From Mesorhizobium zhangyense (GTDB taxonomy: Bacteria; Pseudomonadota; Alphaproteobacteria; Rhizobiales; Rhizobiaceae), in NCBI RefSeq assembly GCF_011045115.1, contig NZ_JAAKZG010000017.1:45436-109435 (forward strand): a stretch of DNA of 64,000 nucleotides. The letters are read 5' to 3'. The notes beneath the pieces were generated by a model. It was given only the letters and a program-made list of their open reading frames with translations, was not told the origin of the DNA and searched no databases. How positions within the stretch are numbered: position 1 is the first letter of the stretch; each line of letters begins with the position of its first letter. This document shows positions 16,974 to 25,861 of this stretch, piece by piece. Position numbers and translations under genes: made by a program.

Positions 16974-18008
16974 TCAGTTTCCTGATTTAGTTGCACTGGC
17001 GAAATCGGCGCGGAACTCGGCCAAAGCCGAAGCGGGATCTGCAACACCCTTCGCCTTGGCAGCCTCGACCCATTCGGTCTCGACCGGCTTGAGTGAACCC
17101 TTGATCCGGGCAAGTACGTCGGGGCTGACCTCGTCTATCGTGTAACCGGCCTTCTTCATGGCATCGAAGGCGAGCTGATTTTGCGTCACGTAAGCGTCGC
17201 CAACGGTGCGAGCGAGCTTCTCGCCGGAGATAGCCAGAATAGCTTTCTGGTCTTCCGGAGAGATTTCAGCCCATTTGTCTGGATTGATGATCATCAGATG
17301 CACGGTGTTGAAGAAACCACCGGGGATCACCGTGAAATACTTCAGCAGGTCGAGCGCATTGGTTCCGATAACCGTCTCGGGAATCATCAGGCTCCCGTCT
17401 ATCGCGCCTGTCGAGAGCATCTCGAAGGCTTCTGTCGATGATTTCAGGATCGGTACGGCGCCTAAAAGCGTCAGGGACTTTGTGGCGACTTCGGAGGCGC
17501 TGCGCAGTTTGAGACCTTTGAAATCTTCGAGCACGCTCACCTGACGCGTCCTGGTCGCTACGTGCCCGGGGCTCGCAGCGTAGATAGCCAGAACCTCGAC
17601 GCCTTTGAATTCGTCGTATTGGGCAAGGTTCTTCGTGTAGGCACGGTGGAATGCCGGACTGATTTCGGCAGTATCGCCGTTGAACGGCAGTTCACCCATC
17701 TCGGCAAGCTTGAAACGTCCAGGTGTGTAGCCGGCGACGATCCAGCTCATGTCGGCCAGCCCGTCGCGCACCACGTCGAACTGGCTTGCGGCTGTACCCA
17801 CGACCTTCGGCAGTATTTCGACTTTGACCCGCCCTTCGGTGACTTTCTCGATCTCTTCCAGGTATGGAACGAGCGAGCCGCCTACCAGCCAATGCGTCGT
17901 TGGGAGCCAGGACGAGTATCGGATTGTCACGGTATCTGCAAACGCTGCAGTCGTTGCCAGTGCCAACGCAAGCGCGCCGGCCAGGCCGGCGAGTCTCTTC
18001 ATGAACAT
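16974..18008 (-). CDS. TRAP transporter solute-binding protein (DctP), SBP3
   Basis: A 344-residue DctP paralogue with signal peptide (LAGLAGALALALATTAAFA). Motifs: TVTIRYSSWLP, GRVKVEILPK, AGYTPGRFK, GLKLRSAS. GGGGAGGAAAAG precedes ATG 18008. It heads the SBP3-P450-3-SBP2-SBP1-DctQM run, 94 nt after the NTF2-like gene. The three SBPs share the same N-terminal signatures but differ around the pocket (for example NHW, THW, HHV after SSWLP), which hints at different ligands. Confidence 0.9.
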   Translation of the reverse strand: MFMKRLAGLAGALALALATTAAFADTVTIRYSSWLPTTHWLVGGSLVPYLEEIEKVTEGRVKVEILPKVVGTAASQFDVVRDGLADMSWIVAGYTPGRFKLAEMGELPFNGDTAEISPAFHRAYTKNLAQYDEFKGVEVLAIYAASPGHVATRTRQVSVLEDFKGLKLRSASEVATKSLTLLGAVPILKSSTEAFEMLSTGAIDGSLMIPETVIGTNALDLLKYFTVIPGGFFNTVHLMIINPDKWAEISPEDQKAILAISGEKLARTVGDAYVTQNQLAFDAMKKAGYTIDEVSPDVLARIKGSLKPVETEWVEAAKAKGVADPASALAEFRADFASATKSGN

Positions 18009-18072
18009 TTTTCTTTTCCTCCCCTGTCGCACGTCCGCGGTGAAGGATGCAGCTGACAAGCCGCGGTCGTCT

Positions 18073-18089
18073 GTCCCTCCGGGAGTGAC
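18073..18089. promoter_or_regulatory. Palindromic operator candidate S4 (N7 variant)
   Basis: GTCCC TCCGGGA GTGAC, 65 nt upstream of SBP3. One base shorter spacer than S1-S3; the same variant occurs inverted at S11. Confidence 0.45.
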
Positions 18090-18102
18090 ATTCGGTGTTG
18101 GA

Positions 18103-18645
18103 TCAGTCGATCGGACCGCGTTTGAACAAGGGCAGTTCGCGGTAAGAAACATCATCAGATCCCGGCAGGCTTGGCCGCAGGATCATGTGCCGGGGCTGGG
18201 TCGGGTCGACAGGAGTGGCCTGCGTCTCCTTCATCCAGTCGCGCGTGACACCTCGATATGAGATGCGCCAGACGCCCTCACGTCGTTCGTAGCGATTGAA
18301 GGTTCGCGAGGCGGCCGTTATTTCTTCCCCGTTCGGACGGCGGTGGTAGGAGATGCGGTGCACCTCGCTCTGTGCTTCGTCGCCTTCGACCTTGTACCAC
18401 TCGTTGAGAACGTAATGAGCGGTGACTTCGAACTGGTGCAGATAGTCAGCAAAGATATAGTCGACCCATTGATAGCCTGTGCCATACCAGGCCTCGCCGT
18501 GGTCCTCGATCGCGTCCTCGAAGAAGATCGATCGGATAAGATCAGGGTCGCGCCGGTCGATGCCCCGGCAATAGGCCATTTCCAACTCATGCAGCCGCTC
18601 CTTGACCAGAAGCTTTTCGAGACCTTCCTGTCTGGATGCGTCCAT
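18103..18645 (-). CDS. SnoaL_4-type NTF2-fold protein
   Basis: A 180-residue NTF2-fold protein. Seen: YCRGIDRRDPDLIRSIFFEDAIEDHG, typical of SnoaL_4 members, and SRTFNRYERREGVWRISYRGVTRDWM, close in pattern to dehydratase and ring-hydroxylase-small-subunit relatives. The His/Asp pair needed for scytalone dehydratase or LinA-like chemistry cannot be confirmed by eye. GGAGCAATGC precedes the ATG. It may head the long TRAP/P450-3 operon; its promoter region, shared with the divergent quinone reductase gene, holds site S5. Confidence 0.78.
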   Translation of the reverse strand: MDASRQEGLEKLLVKERLHELEMAYCRGIDRRDPDLIRSIFFEDAIEDHGEAWYGTGYQWVDYIFADYLHQFEVTAHYVLNEWYKVEGDEAQSEVHRISYHRRPNGEEITAASRTFNRYERREGVWRISYRGVTRDWMKETQATPVDPTQPRHMILRPSLPGSDDVSYRELPLFKRGPID

Positions 18646-18743
18646 GCATTGCTCCTGAGGTACGGGACTGTTGCAAAGTCGGTCGCGCTAACAGCACGTG
18701 ATCCAATTCGATGGCAGCACACATTGCGAACAGAAAAGCGTCT

Positions 18744-18761
18744 GTCCCCGCTCATAGGTGC
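18744..18761. promoter_or_regulatory. Palindromic operator candidate S5 (degenerate right half)
   Basis: GTCCC CGCTCATA GGTGC between the divergent NTF2-like (start 18645) and WrbA-like (start 18856) genes, about 95-100 nt from both starts. Confidence 0.4.
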
Positions 18762-18855
18762 ATTGTGATGGAAAACCGACGCCTACGGTCGATCTATTGG
18801 ACGTTGCGAGCTTCGACGCAGGCGCGCGGAACGGCAGACTTCATGGAGCAGGTAT

Positions 18856-19482
18856 TTGGCCAAGATTGCGATCATCTATTACAGCAGCACCGGCAAGAAC
18901 CATCAATTGGCGCTGGCCGTGGAGGAGGGAGCCCGTTCGGTCGGGGCCGAGACGCGTGTCCGCAAGGTGCGCGAACTGGCGCCCGACAGCGCCATCGACA
19001 CGCGCCCCGACTGGCGCGCACATGTGGAAGCGACAAAACACCTTCCCGAGGCTGAACTTGCCGATCTCGAATGGGCAGACGGTTTCGTCTTCGGCACCCC
19101 GACCCGTTTCGGCCTTCCCGCAGCACAGTTGAAGCAGTTTCTGGACCAGACTGGTGGGCTATGGGCTCAAGGAAAGCTCCAGGACAAGCCGGTCAGTGTA
19201 TTCGGCGGTGCCAGCAATCAGCATGGCGGCCAGGAGTCCACGCTGCTGGTGCTCAACAATGTGTTCTACCACTGGGGCGCAATCATCGTCCCGACGGGCT
19301 ATACCGATCCCACTTTGCGAGTCGCTGGCGGAAACCCATATGGCGTGAGCTTCACCGATCCGAAAAGCGAGCCGCTGCCTGTGGAGACGATCGAGGCTGC
19401 GCGGTATCTGGGCAAGCGAATAGCCCGCTTCGCCGAAGTGCTCTCCCAGGGGCGCAATGCGCTCAGCGGCAAATCGGCCTGA
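18856..19482 (+). CDS. wrbA: NAD(P)H:quinone oxidoreductase, WrbA/flavodoxin family
   Basis: A 208-residue FMN-binding flavodoxin-fold protein, type IV quinone reductase. Seen: FMN phosphate loop YYSSTGKNHQLA, GTPTRFGLPAAQLKQFLDQTGGLW and the ASNQHGGQESTLLVLNN segment diagnostic of WrbA. The start is TTG at 18856, with GGAG seven bases upstream. It reduces quinones by two electrons, avoiding radical formation, which suits oxidation of aromatic intermediates to quinones. Followed by an MFS gene 37 nt later. Confidence 0.9.
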   Translation: MAKIAIIYYSSTGKNHQLALAVEEGARSVGAETRVRKVRELAPDSAIDTRPDWRAHVEATKHLPEAELADLEWADGFVFGTPTRFGLPAAQLKQFLDQTGGLWAQGKLQDKPVSVFGGASNQHGGQESTLLVLNNVFYHWGAIIVPTGYTDPTLRVAGGNPYGVSFTDPKSEPLPVETIEAARYLGKRIARFAEVLSQGRNALSGKSA

Positions 19483-19519
19483 GCATGGCGATGCCGAAGC
19501 GCACCGGGAATTCAGCGCA

Positions 19520-20740
19520 ATGATGGATGTGCTGCCCCGATTCCAGTATGCAGCGGCTGCGCTCGTTCTGTTCCTCACACTGCTCGGGAGCCATCTGGCG
19601 ACGCCGCTTTATTCGATCTGGCAGGCCGAGTTTGGCCTGTCCACGACCGCCGTCACCTTGATATTTGCCTGCTATCCGATCGGGGTCACAATCGGATTGC
19701 TGTTCGGCGGCCGGCTAGGCGATCAACTTGGGCGCAAGCCGCTAGTCTTCGTCGGCGTCCTGCTGACGATGGTTTCCAGCGTCGTCTACCTGCTGGCGGT
19801 AGGCATGGAATATCTGGTCGCCGCGCGGTTGATCAACGGCGTGGCGATCGGCCTGATGAGCGGCCCGGCCGTCGCGGCAATCGTCGAGTTGCAGCCCTCT
19901 GGAAATCGTGCCGAGGCATCGAGGATCGGTGCAACGGCGACGCTGGCGTCGCCCGCGGTGGGCCTGCTTGCGGTGACACTGATCGTGCATTTCACGACGG
20001 TTCCCGAACTGGTCGTCACGCTGCCGTTCCTGTTTCAGCTTTGCGGCCTTGCGGTCGCGCTGGTGCTCGCATTTTCATTTCGCGAAACCATCCTGCCGCA
20101 TAGCCGCCGGTCTTTGCGCACGACGTCCTTTGCGCCACAGGGCGTCTGGGTGCCGCCGGAAATTCGCTCGGCCTTCATCTTCGCAAGTGTCACCGGCGCG
20201 CTGAGCTGGGCCAATACGGGCTTGTGGCTGGCCCTTGGACCAGCCCTCGCATTCGACGTGATGGGGACCGCCAACAAGCTGCTTGGCGGCCTCACAGTGG
20301 TTGCTTTCCTCACCACTGCAGGCGTGGTGCAACTCTTCACGAAGGGCCTGGGCTATCGCCGTGCAATCATGATCGGGCTTCTGCTTATCCCACCCAGCCT
20401 GATGCTGATCTGTGCCACGATGGTTTGGAAATCGACGCTCGGACTGATCGTCGGCGCCATCATGGCAGGCGCCGGGCAGGGGCTCTGCTGGATGGGTTGT
20501 TCCGAGTTGGTCAACCGGATCACCCCGGCTGAAATCCGCGCCTCCGTGCTGTCGGGGCTCTACATCTCCGGCTATATGGGCGCTGCCATTCCCATCGTAT
20601 TCACCGGCATTGCCACGGACTATCTCGGTCTCTTCCGGGCACTGATCATCCTGTCGGTCGGCTTCAGTCTGCTGGCATTCTACCTGGCAATGCGAAATCG
20701 CCCCTTCGTGCAGGCAGAACCTTCAACCGTTATCTTGTGA
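19520..20740 (+). CDS. MFS transporter
   Basis: A 406-residue major facilitator with about 12 membrane segments. Seen: YSIWQAEFGLS near the first loop and motif A as GGRLGDQLGRKPL between segments 2 and 3. ATGs at 19520 and 19523 both fit; the frame upstream overlaps the wrbA end without sense. Substrate and direction are unknown; efflux of a toxic intermediate or uptake of the growth substrate are both possible. Lies between wrbA and the CoA-transferase gene. Confidence 0.88.
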   Translation: MMDVLPRFQYAAAALVLFLTLLGSHLATPLYSIWQAEFGLSTTAVTLIFACYPIGVTIGLLFGGRLGDQLGRKPLVFVGVLLTMVSSVVYLLAVGMEYLVAARLINGVAIGLMSGPAVAAIVELQPSGNRAEASRIGATATLASPAVGLLAVTLIVHFTTVPELVVTLPFLFQLCGLAVALVLAFSFRETILPHSRRSLRTTSFAPQGVWVPPEIRSAFIFASVTGALSWANTGLWLALGPALAFDVMGTANKLLGGLTVVAFLTTAGVVQLFTKGLGYRRAIMIGLLLIPPSLMLICATMVWKSTLGLIVGAIMAGAGQGLCWMGCSELVNRITPAEIRASVLSGLYISGYMGAAIPIVFTGIATDYLGLFRALIILSVGFSLLAFYLAMRNRPFVQAEPSTVIL

Positions 20741-20769
20741 GGCTTTTGTCGCATTGTGCGGTGCATCAT

Positions 20770-20787
20770 GTCCCCGGCTGTCGGGAC
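20770..20787. promoter_or_regulatory. Palindromic operator candidate S6
   Basis: GTCCC CGGCTGTC GGGAC, extended to ATGTCCC...GGGACAT, 98 nt upstream of the CoA-transferase start. One of the best matches. Confidence 0.65.
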
Positions 20788-20884
20788 ATACCGCGCTGCT
20801 GACACGGTTAGTTTGCGTCACGACGTCCGGCATCCGGCCCCGCGCCATGCCACGGCACCCAGCAATGCCATTGACGAGGATTTC

Positions 20885-22108
20885 ATGACGGAGACGGCCC
20901 AGCACGGACCTTTGACAGGATTGCGCGTTCTGGAGATTGGCCATTTCGTTGCCGCCCCATTTTGCACCCGGATACTCGGAGACCTCGGCGCGGAGATCAT
21001 CAAGATCGAACCGCCACAGGGCGACCCTGTCCGGCAATGGGGGGAGCAGATCGACGGCAACTCGCTTTGGTGGTCGGTGCACGGCCGCAACAAGCGCTCG
21101 GTGACGCTCAATCTGAAGTCCGCCAAGGCTGTCGAGATCGTTCTTGGATTGGTCGAAAAATGCGACGTTCTGGTGGAGAACTTCAGGCCCGGCCAACTTG
21201 CCAGAATGGGGCTGGGTGACGACGCGCTTCGTGCGGTGAAGCCGGATCTGGTGATAGCCCACATTTCGGGTTTCGGACAGGACGGTCCCTATCGCGACCG
21301 AGCCGCGTTCGGCGTCATCGGCGAGGCGATCGGCGGCCTGCGCTACCTCACAGACCATGCGCCCGGCACATCCGATCTGCCGCCGGTGCGAGTAGGGGTT
21401 AGCATCGGCGATTCGCTTGCCGGCCTTTACGCCGCCTTCGGCATCGTTTCGGCCGTATGGCAGCGAGACCGCGTGAAGGGTGACGGCAAAGGCCGCACAA
21501 TGGACGTCGCGTTGACGGATTCTGTTCTGAGCATGATGGAAGGGATGCTTCCGGAATATGGCGCGCTGGGTAAGGTCCGTCAGCCTACCGGTTCGCGCAT
21601 TCCGACAGCGGCGCCTTCGAGCGCCTATCCGTCGTCGGATGGCAGATGGATATTGATCGCCGCCAATTCGGAGCCGCTTTTCGCCAAGCTTGCCAGCCTG
21701 ATCCGCCGTCCAGACCTGCTGGAAGAGCCCAAGTTCAAGGGCAACCGCGCGCGGGTGGAGAACGTCGTGGAACTGGATGCGATCATTACGACCTGGACGA
21801 GTCAGCTTACGATAGTCGAGCTGGAGAACCGTTTGACGACGGCGGATATCCCGTCGACACAGGTTTATTCGGCAGCCGAATGTGCCACCGATCCGCAGTT
21901 CATTCATCGCGGCATGGTGCGCGAGGTGGATGACGAATTACTAGGCCGCGTCCTTCATACCGGCATCGTGCCGCATATTTCCGACAATCCGGGCACGATC
22001 CGCTGGGCGGGTCCTTCGGTCGGCCAGCACACCAACGAAATCCTTGGCGAGTTCCTGTCGCTGAAGCCTGACGATCTGGCAAGCCTTCGTGCGGAGGGAA
22101 CGATATGA
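20885..22108 (+). CDS. CaiB/BaiF-type (class III) CoA-transferase
   Basis: A 407-residue family III CoA-transferase. It moves CoA between carboxylates through an aspartyl intermediate. Seen: GLRVLEIGHFVAAPFCTRIL, LGAEIIKIEPP, NLKSA, and the catalytic Asp at 176 in SIGDSLAG, matching Asp169 of formyl-CoA transferase by position. GAGGA precedes ATG 20885. It overlaps the lyase gene by ATGA. In this pathway it probably activates a dicarboxylate or short-chain acid whose CoA ester the neighbouring lyase then splits. Confidence 0.92.
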   Translation: MTETAQHGPLTGLRVLEIGHFVAAPFCTRILGDLGAEIIKIEPPQGDPVRQWGEQIDGNSLWWSVHGRNKRSVTLNLKSAKAVEIVLGLVEKCDVLVENFRPGQLARMGLGDDALRAVKPDLVIAHISGFGQDGPYRDRAAFGVIGEAIGGLRYLTDHAPGTSDLPPVRVGVSIGDSLAGLYAAFGIVSAVWQRDRVKGDGKGRTMDVALTDSVLSMMEGMLPEYGALGKVRQPTGSRIPTAAPSSAYPSSDGRWILIAANSEPLFAKLASLIRRPDLLEEPKFKGNRARVENVVELDAIITTWTSQLTIVELENRLTTADIPSTQVYSAAECATDPQFIHRGMVREVDDELLGRVLHTGIVPHISDNPGTIRWAGPSVGQHTNEILGEFLSLKPDDLASLRAEGTI

Positions 22109-23031
22109 CGACCACTGACGCTGCTGCGGAGGTCGTCGAAGTCGGCCCGCGCGACGGCTATCAGGGCATCAAGCCGTTCATTCCAACGGAGATGAAGATT
22201 GATCTTCTGAGGCGTCTGGTCTCATCCGGATTGAAACGCGTGGAGATCGGCTCCTTTGTCAGCGCAGCGGCCTTGCCTCAGCTTGCCGATACCACCGAAA
22301 TTCTCGCGGCCTGCGACGATATTCCCGGCATCATTCCGCAGGTTCTGGTTCCGAATGAGAAGTATGGTCGGTTGGCGCTGAATGCAGGCTCCCGGTTCCT
22401 TGCTTTCGTGCTGTCTGTTTCAGAAGCGCACAATCGCAACAATGTGCGCCGCTCTCCTAGGGAATCGGCGGAGGAGTACGGTCGCCTGCTTGCTGCCATG
22501 CCGGACGATGTAGATATGCGTCTCAACATCGCTACCGCCTTCGACTGTCCGTTTGAGGGACGAGTGGCCGAGGCAGAGACGATCGCGTTGCTGGATTGTC
22601 TCGTGCCGCTACGTGCGAATATCGAGCTTTGCCTCTGCGATACGACAGGAAGGGCGTCGCCCGATCACGTCGAACACTTGTTCGCTGCCTGCATGCAGCG
22701 CTTTCCCCAGGTAAAACGTTGGGCGCTGCACGCGCATGACACCTACGGTTTGGGGCTGGCCAACGTGCATTCGGCCTGGCGTCAGGGCGTGCGTGCTTTC
22801 GATGCTTCCTATGCCGGCCTGGGTGGATGCCCGTTTGCGCCGGGAGCCACGGGCAATGTCGCCACCGAGGATGTAGCGTGGATGTTTCGGCGCATGGGCA
22901 TCGATACCGGGATCGATCTGGAAACCCTCATCCCCGTCGCCTGCGACGGCGCCGCTATCCCGGGTGGTTTGCCTGGCGGTAGGGTTCGACAGGCGCTCGC
23001 GGCAGCTGCCGCCAATGCTCCATGCCTATAA
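22105..23031 (+). CDS. HMG-CoA lyase-like carbon-carbon lyase
   Basis: A 308-residue TIM-barrel enzyme of the HMGL/DRE-TIM family, which cleaves 3-hydroxy-3-methylglutaryl-CoA or similar tertiary beta-hydroxy acyl-CoAs to acetyl-CoA and a ketone/keto acid. Seen: VEVGPRDGYQG (catalytic Arg-Asp), RVEIGSFVS, and metal-binding HAHDTYGLGLAN. The glycine-rich GGCPFAPGATGNVATEDV loop also fits. Translation is coupled to the CoA-transferase (ATGA overlap), so the pair probably acts in sequence on one CoA ester. Confidence 0.9.
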   Translation: MTTTDAAAEVVEVGPRDGYQGIKPFIPTEMKIDLLRRLVSSGLKRVEIGSFVSAAALPQLADTTEILAACDDIPGIIPQVLVPNEKYGRLALNAGSRFLAFVLSVSEAHNRNNVRRSPRESAEEYGRLLAAMPDDVDMRLNIATAFDCPFEGRVAEAETIALLDCLVPLRANIELCLCDTTGRASPDHVEHLFAACMQRFPQVKRWALHAHDTYGLGLANVHSAWRQGVRAFDASYAGLGGCPFAPGATGNVATEDVAWMFRRMGIDTGIDLETLIPVACDGAAIPGGLPGGRVRQALAAAAANAPCL

Positions 23032-23038
23032 GGCCGTC

Positions 23039-24043
23039 TCAGATAGCGACGACCAGCTTGCCGAAGTGACGGCCAGCGCGCAGCTTGGCGTATGCGTCGG
23101 CTGCCCGTTCGAATGGAAACACTTCGTCGATCACGGGTCTCAGCCCATGCAGGCCAATCGCACGGTTCATATCTTTGAACATGTCAGCGCTGCCGACACT
23201 GATGCCGGTCAGGCGTATGGCGCGTCCTATGATCGCTCTCGGATTGATTTCTGCACCACCGCCGACAAAGCCGATCGTGACGATCGATCCATCGACGCGC
23301 ACGGCACGGAACGAACGCTCCAGTGTGCCCGGACCACCGACTTCGACCACAACATCCACGCCGCGTCCATTGGTAAGCGAAAGCACCTGGCTGTCCCAGT
23401 CGGGGTTCTCCCGGTAGTTCAGGACGTGGTCGGCGCCCATCTCATGGAGAAGCGCAAGCTTTTCGGCGCTGCTCGATATGTGGAAGACCTGCGCGCCCAT
23501 TGCTTTGGCGAACTGAAGCGCAAAGATCGAAACGCCACCTGTGCCTTGCAGCAGAACGGTCTGGCCGGGTCGCAGACGTGAGATCTCGGTCAGTGCGTTC
23601 CAGGCAGTAAGCGCGGCACAGGGAAGGGTCGCGGCTTCCTCGAATGAGAGATGCTCGGGAAACGGGATCAGAGCATCTTCCCCAAGCACCAGATATTCGG
23701 CCAGAACGCCGTCAATGGTGCCGCCCAGGCCGCGTTTCTTGTTGCCGGCCGTTATCGGCCCGGAGATCCAGTCAGGATAGAATGCGCCCGCCACCCGGTC
23801 GCCGATCCGATGCTTCGTTACGCCGGCTCCAAGCGCCACAACCTCGCCAGCCCCATCCGATAGCGGAATCAAATTGTTGGTTGAGACGCCATAGGCATTG
23901 TCCGCGACGAGGAGATCGCGGTAGTTCAGCGAGGCCGCGCGAATGCGCACCAGAACCTCTCCCGGCCTCGGTTCAGGATCGGCCCGATTGACCAGCCTGA
24001 GCATGCCATCGGCCGCAGACGGGTTGATTTCATAGGCTTTCAC
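23039..24043 (-). CDS. MDR-family NAD(P)-dependent alcohol dehydrogenase/reductase
   Basis: A 334-residue medium-chain dehydrogenase/reductase. Seen: the N-terminal GroES-like domain with SLNYRDLLV, cofactor motif QGTGGVSIFALQFAK, and ISSSAEKLALLHEMGADHVLNY. The ligands of catalytic zinc (Cys/His-Glu) are not evident at the usual places (Asn-Tyr-Arg-Asp instead of Cys-His), so it is closer to zinc-free quinone/enoyl reductases. Start is GTG at 24043 with GGAGTGTTCC upstream. Last gene of the minus-strand operon running from EthD (27029). Confidence 0.88.
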   Translation of the reverse strand: MKAYEINPSAADGMLRLVNRADPEPRPGEVLVRIRAASLNYRDLLVADNAYGVSTNNLIPLSDGAGEVVALGAGVTKHRIGDRVAGAFYPDWISGPITAGNKKRGLGGTIDGVLAEYLVLGEDALIPFPEHLSFEEAATLPCAALTAWNALTEISRLRPGQTVLLQGTGGVSIFALQFAKAMGAQVFHISSSAEKLALLHEMGADHVLNYRENPDWDSQVLSLTNGRGVDVVVEVGGPGTLERSFRAVRVDGSIVTIGFVGGGAEINPRAIIGRAIRLTGISVGSADMFKDMNRAIGLHGLRPVIDEVFPFERAADAYAKLRAGRHFGKLVVAI

Positions 24044-24071
24044 GGAACACTCCTAGCCGCCCTGAGGTGCA

Positions 24072-25052
24072 TCAGGGGATCAGCACAATCTTGCCGAAAT
24101 GGGCATTGGCGGCCATATGCTTGTGCGCCGCCGGTGCATCGGCAAGGGAAAAGCTGCTGTCGATCGGCAGCGACAGCCGGCCCGCCTGCACATCCTTCCA
24201 TAGATCCTCACGCATACGCGAGACGATCTCGCGAACCTCGGCGACCGTGCGCGTGCGGAATGTCACACCGATATAGTCGAGGCGTTTTGCGGCGTGGAGG
24301 TCGAAGTCGAACTCGGCTTTAGTGCCGCCGAGGCGCCCTACATTGACCACGCGCCCGCGTACGGCAGCGACCTTCATGGAAAGATTGACCGACGAACCCG
24401 AAACCATGTCGACAACGAGGTTGACGCCTTTGCCTTCGGTCGCGCTCATCAGCGCGTCGGCCCAGGAGGCATCCTTGGGGTCGAGAGCATGCGTGGCGCC
24501 GAATTCGCTCAGTCTGTTACGCCGCTCGGCATTGGTCGACGTGCCAGCGACGATACCGGCGCCCTTGAGCCTCGCGATCTGAAGCGCCATAAGCCCGACG
24601 GCAGAACTCGCTCCCTGCACGAGGACGGCATCGCCGTTTTGCAGGCGGCCATTGGTAATCACTGCGTCGTGCGCGGTCATAAGCACCAGCGGCAGAGTTG
24701 CGGCCTGTTTCATATCGAAAGTGCCGTCGAATTTCAGCGCCAGTCCGGCATCGGTGACAGCATATTCTGCGTAGCCTCCCATGCCTGAACACATGACCAG
24801 ATCCCCAACCTTGAAACCTTGGACGTCGCGCCCGATCTCCACGACCTCACCAGCCCACTCCCTACCGATCGGCTGGCCGAGAGAATCCTTAGTTGCAGCA
24901 CCAGCGCCCTTCGCCATATTCAGATCGATCCGGTTCATGCCGGCCGCTGCTACGCGAACGAGTACCTGTTCAGAGGTGGGAACGGGGCGCGCAATCTCGC
25001 GCAACTCCAGCCCGTTTTCGCCGGCAACGCCGGCACGCATCTTTTCCGTCAT
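24072..25052 (-). CDS. MDR-family quinone oxidoreductase-like enzyme
   Basis: A 326-residue zinc-free MDR (quinone oxidoreductase subgroup). Seen: GMNRIDLNMAKG, GREWAGEVVEIG, and cofactor motif QGASSAVGLMALQIA. AAGGATATATCG precedes ATG 25052. It probably reduces an enone, enoyl-thioester or quinone with NADPH. Lies 28 nt upstream of the other MDR gene; the pair could act at successive steps. Confidence 0.88.
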   Translation of the reverse strand: MTEKMRAGVAGENGLELREIARPVPTSEQVLVRVAAAGMNRIDLNMAKGAGAATKDSLGQPIGREWAGEVVEIGRDVQGFKVGDLVMCSGMGGYAEYAVTDAGLALKFDGTFDMKQAATLPLVLMTAHDAVITNGRLQNGDAVLVQGASSAVGLMALQIARLKGAGIVAGTSTNAERRNRLSEFGATHALDPKDASWADALMSATEGKGVNLVVDMVSGSSVNLSMKVAAVRGRVVNVGRLGGTKAEFDFDLHAAKRLDYIGVTFRTRTVAEVREIVSRMREDLWKDVQAGRLSLPIDSSFSLADAPAAHKHMAANAHFGKIVLIP

Positions 25053-25095
25053 CGATATATCCTTGGTTTCCGAGCTGTTTCGACCGAGCGCGACA

Positions 25096-25860
25096 TCAAT
25101 GCATGTAGAGGCCGCCATTCACATCGATCGTGGCTCCGGTAACGAAGCCTCCATTGACCGAGGCAAGGAAGGAAGCGGCGCCTGCGATTTCCTCAGGCGC
25201 ACCGACCCGGCCAAGCGGCACGGAATCCAGTTTGGTGTACTTCGTACCGGTGTTCGTCGTGCCTGTGGCCTGCGCCAGCATCGGCGTGTCGATCGGTCCC
25301 GGAGCGATGGCGTTCACGGTGATGCCCATCGAGCCCAGATCGCGGGCTGCCGTGCGGGTAAGACCGAGAACCGCTGCCTTTGAGGCCGAATAAGCCGCGC
25401 CGGACTGCAGACCGCCGGTCTGGCCTGCGAGAGACGAAACGGTGATGATGCGGCCATGTTCCACCGGCTTTGCGCGGCGCGCGCGCGCCATCTCGCGCAC
25501 GCACAGGAAAGTGCCGCGCGCATTGACCGACTGAACCTTGTCCCAGTCCTCGACGGTGGAATCGATCAGCGAAATACCGGTTGCCGTTCCACCTGCGCCG
25601 AGCATGCCCGCGAAATGAGCCAATACGGAGATCGGTCCGACCTCGCTCTCGATCGTCTTGAACGTTGCCGCCACCTTTTCTTCGCTGGACACGTCGAGAG
25701 CGATGCCACGATGACCCTTGCCCTCGAGTTCGCCCGCAGCCTTTGCCGATGCTGCCTGGTCGAGGTCGGCTATGACTACGGTCATCCCGTCCTTGGCAAA
25801 CTGCCTGGCAGTTGCAAGACCCAGCCCGCCGGTACCTCCGGTCACCAATGCAATCCGCAT
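25096..25860 (-). CDS. SDR family oxidoreductase
   Basis: A 254-residue classical SDR. Seen: TGGTGGLG cofactor motif, IADLDQ, catalytic Ser in TVSSLAG and YSASK. The usual NNAG stretch reads HFAGMLG, a mild departure. GGAGCGAACTGAC before ATG. One base separates it from the next SDR gene, so the two are translationally close. Substrate unknown; likely a hydroxy-acyl or cyclic alcohol in this operon. Confidence 0.9.
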   Translation of the reverse strand: MRIALVTGGTGGLGLATARQFAKDGMTVVIADLDQAASAKAAGELEGKGHRGIALDVSSEEKVAATFKTIESEVGPISVLAHFAGMLGAGGTATGISLIDSTVEDWDKVQSVNARGTFLCVREMARARRAKPVEHGRIITVSSLAGQTGGLQSGAAYSASKAAVLGLTRTAARDLGSMGITVNAIAPGPIDTPMLAQATGTTNTGTKYTKLDSVPLGRVGAPEEIAGAASFLASVNGGFVTGATIDVNGGLYMH

Positions 25861-25861
25861 G

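Noticed and set aside
21290..21350. Suspected loss of the catalytic Asp in the CoA-transferase (FGVIGEA segment)
   Set aside because: Counting against formyl-CoA transferase places the catalytic Asp in the later GDSLAG motif, where it is present.
21001..21907. Minus-strand 394-codon frame opposite the CoA-transferase
   Set aside because: Shadow of a well-supported gene.
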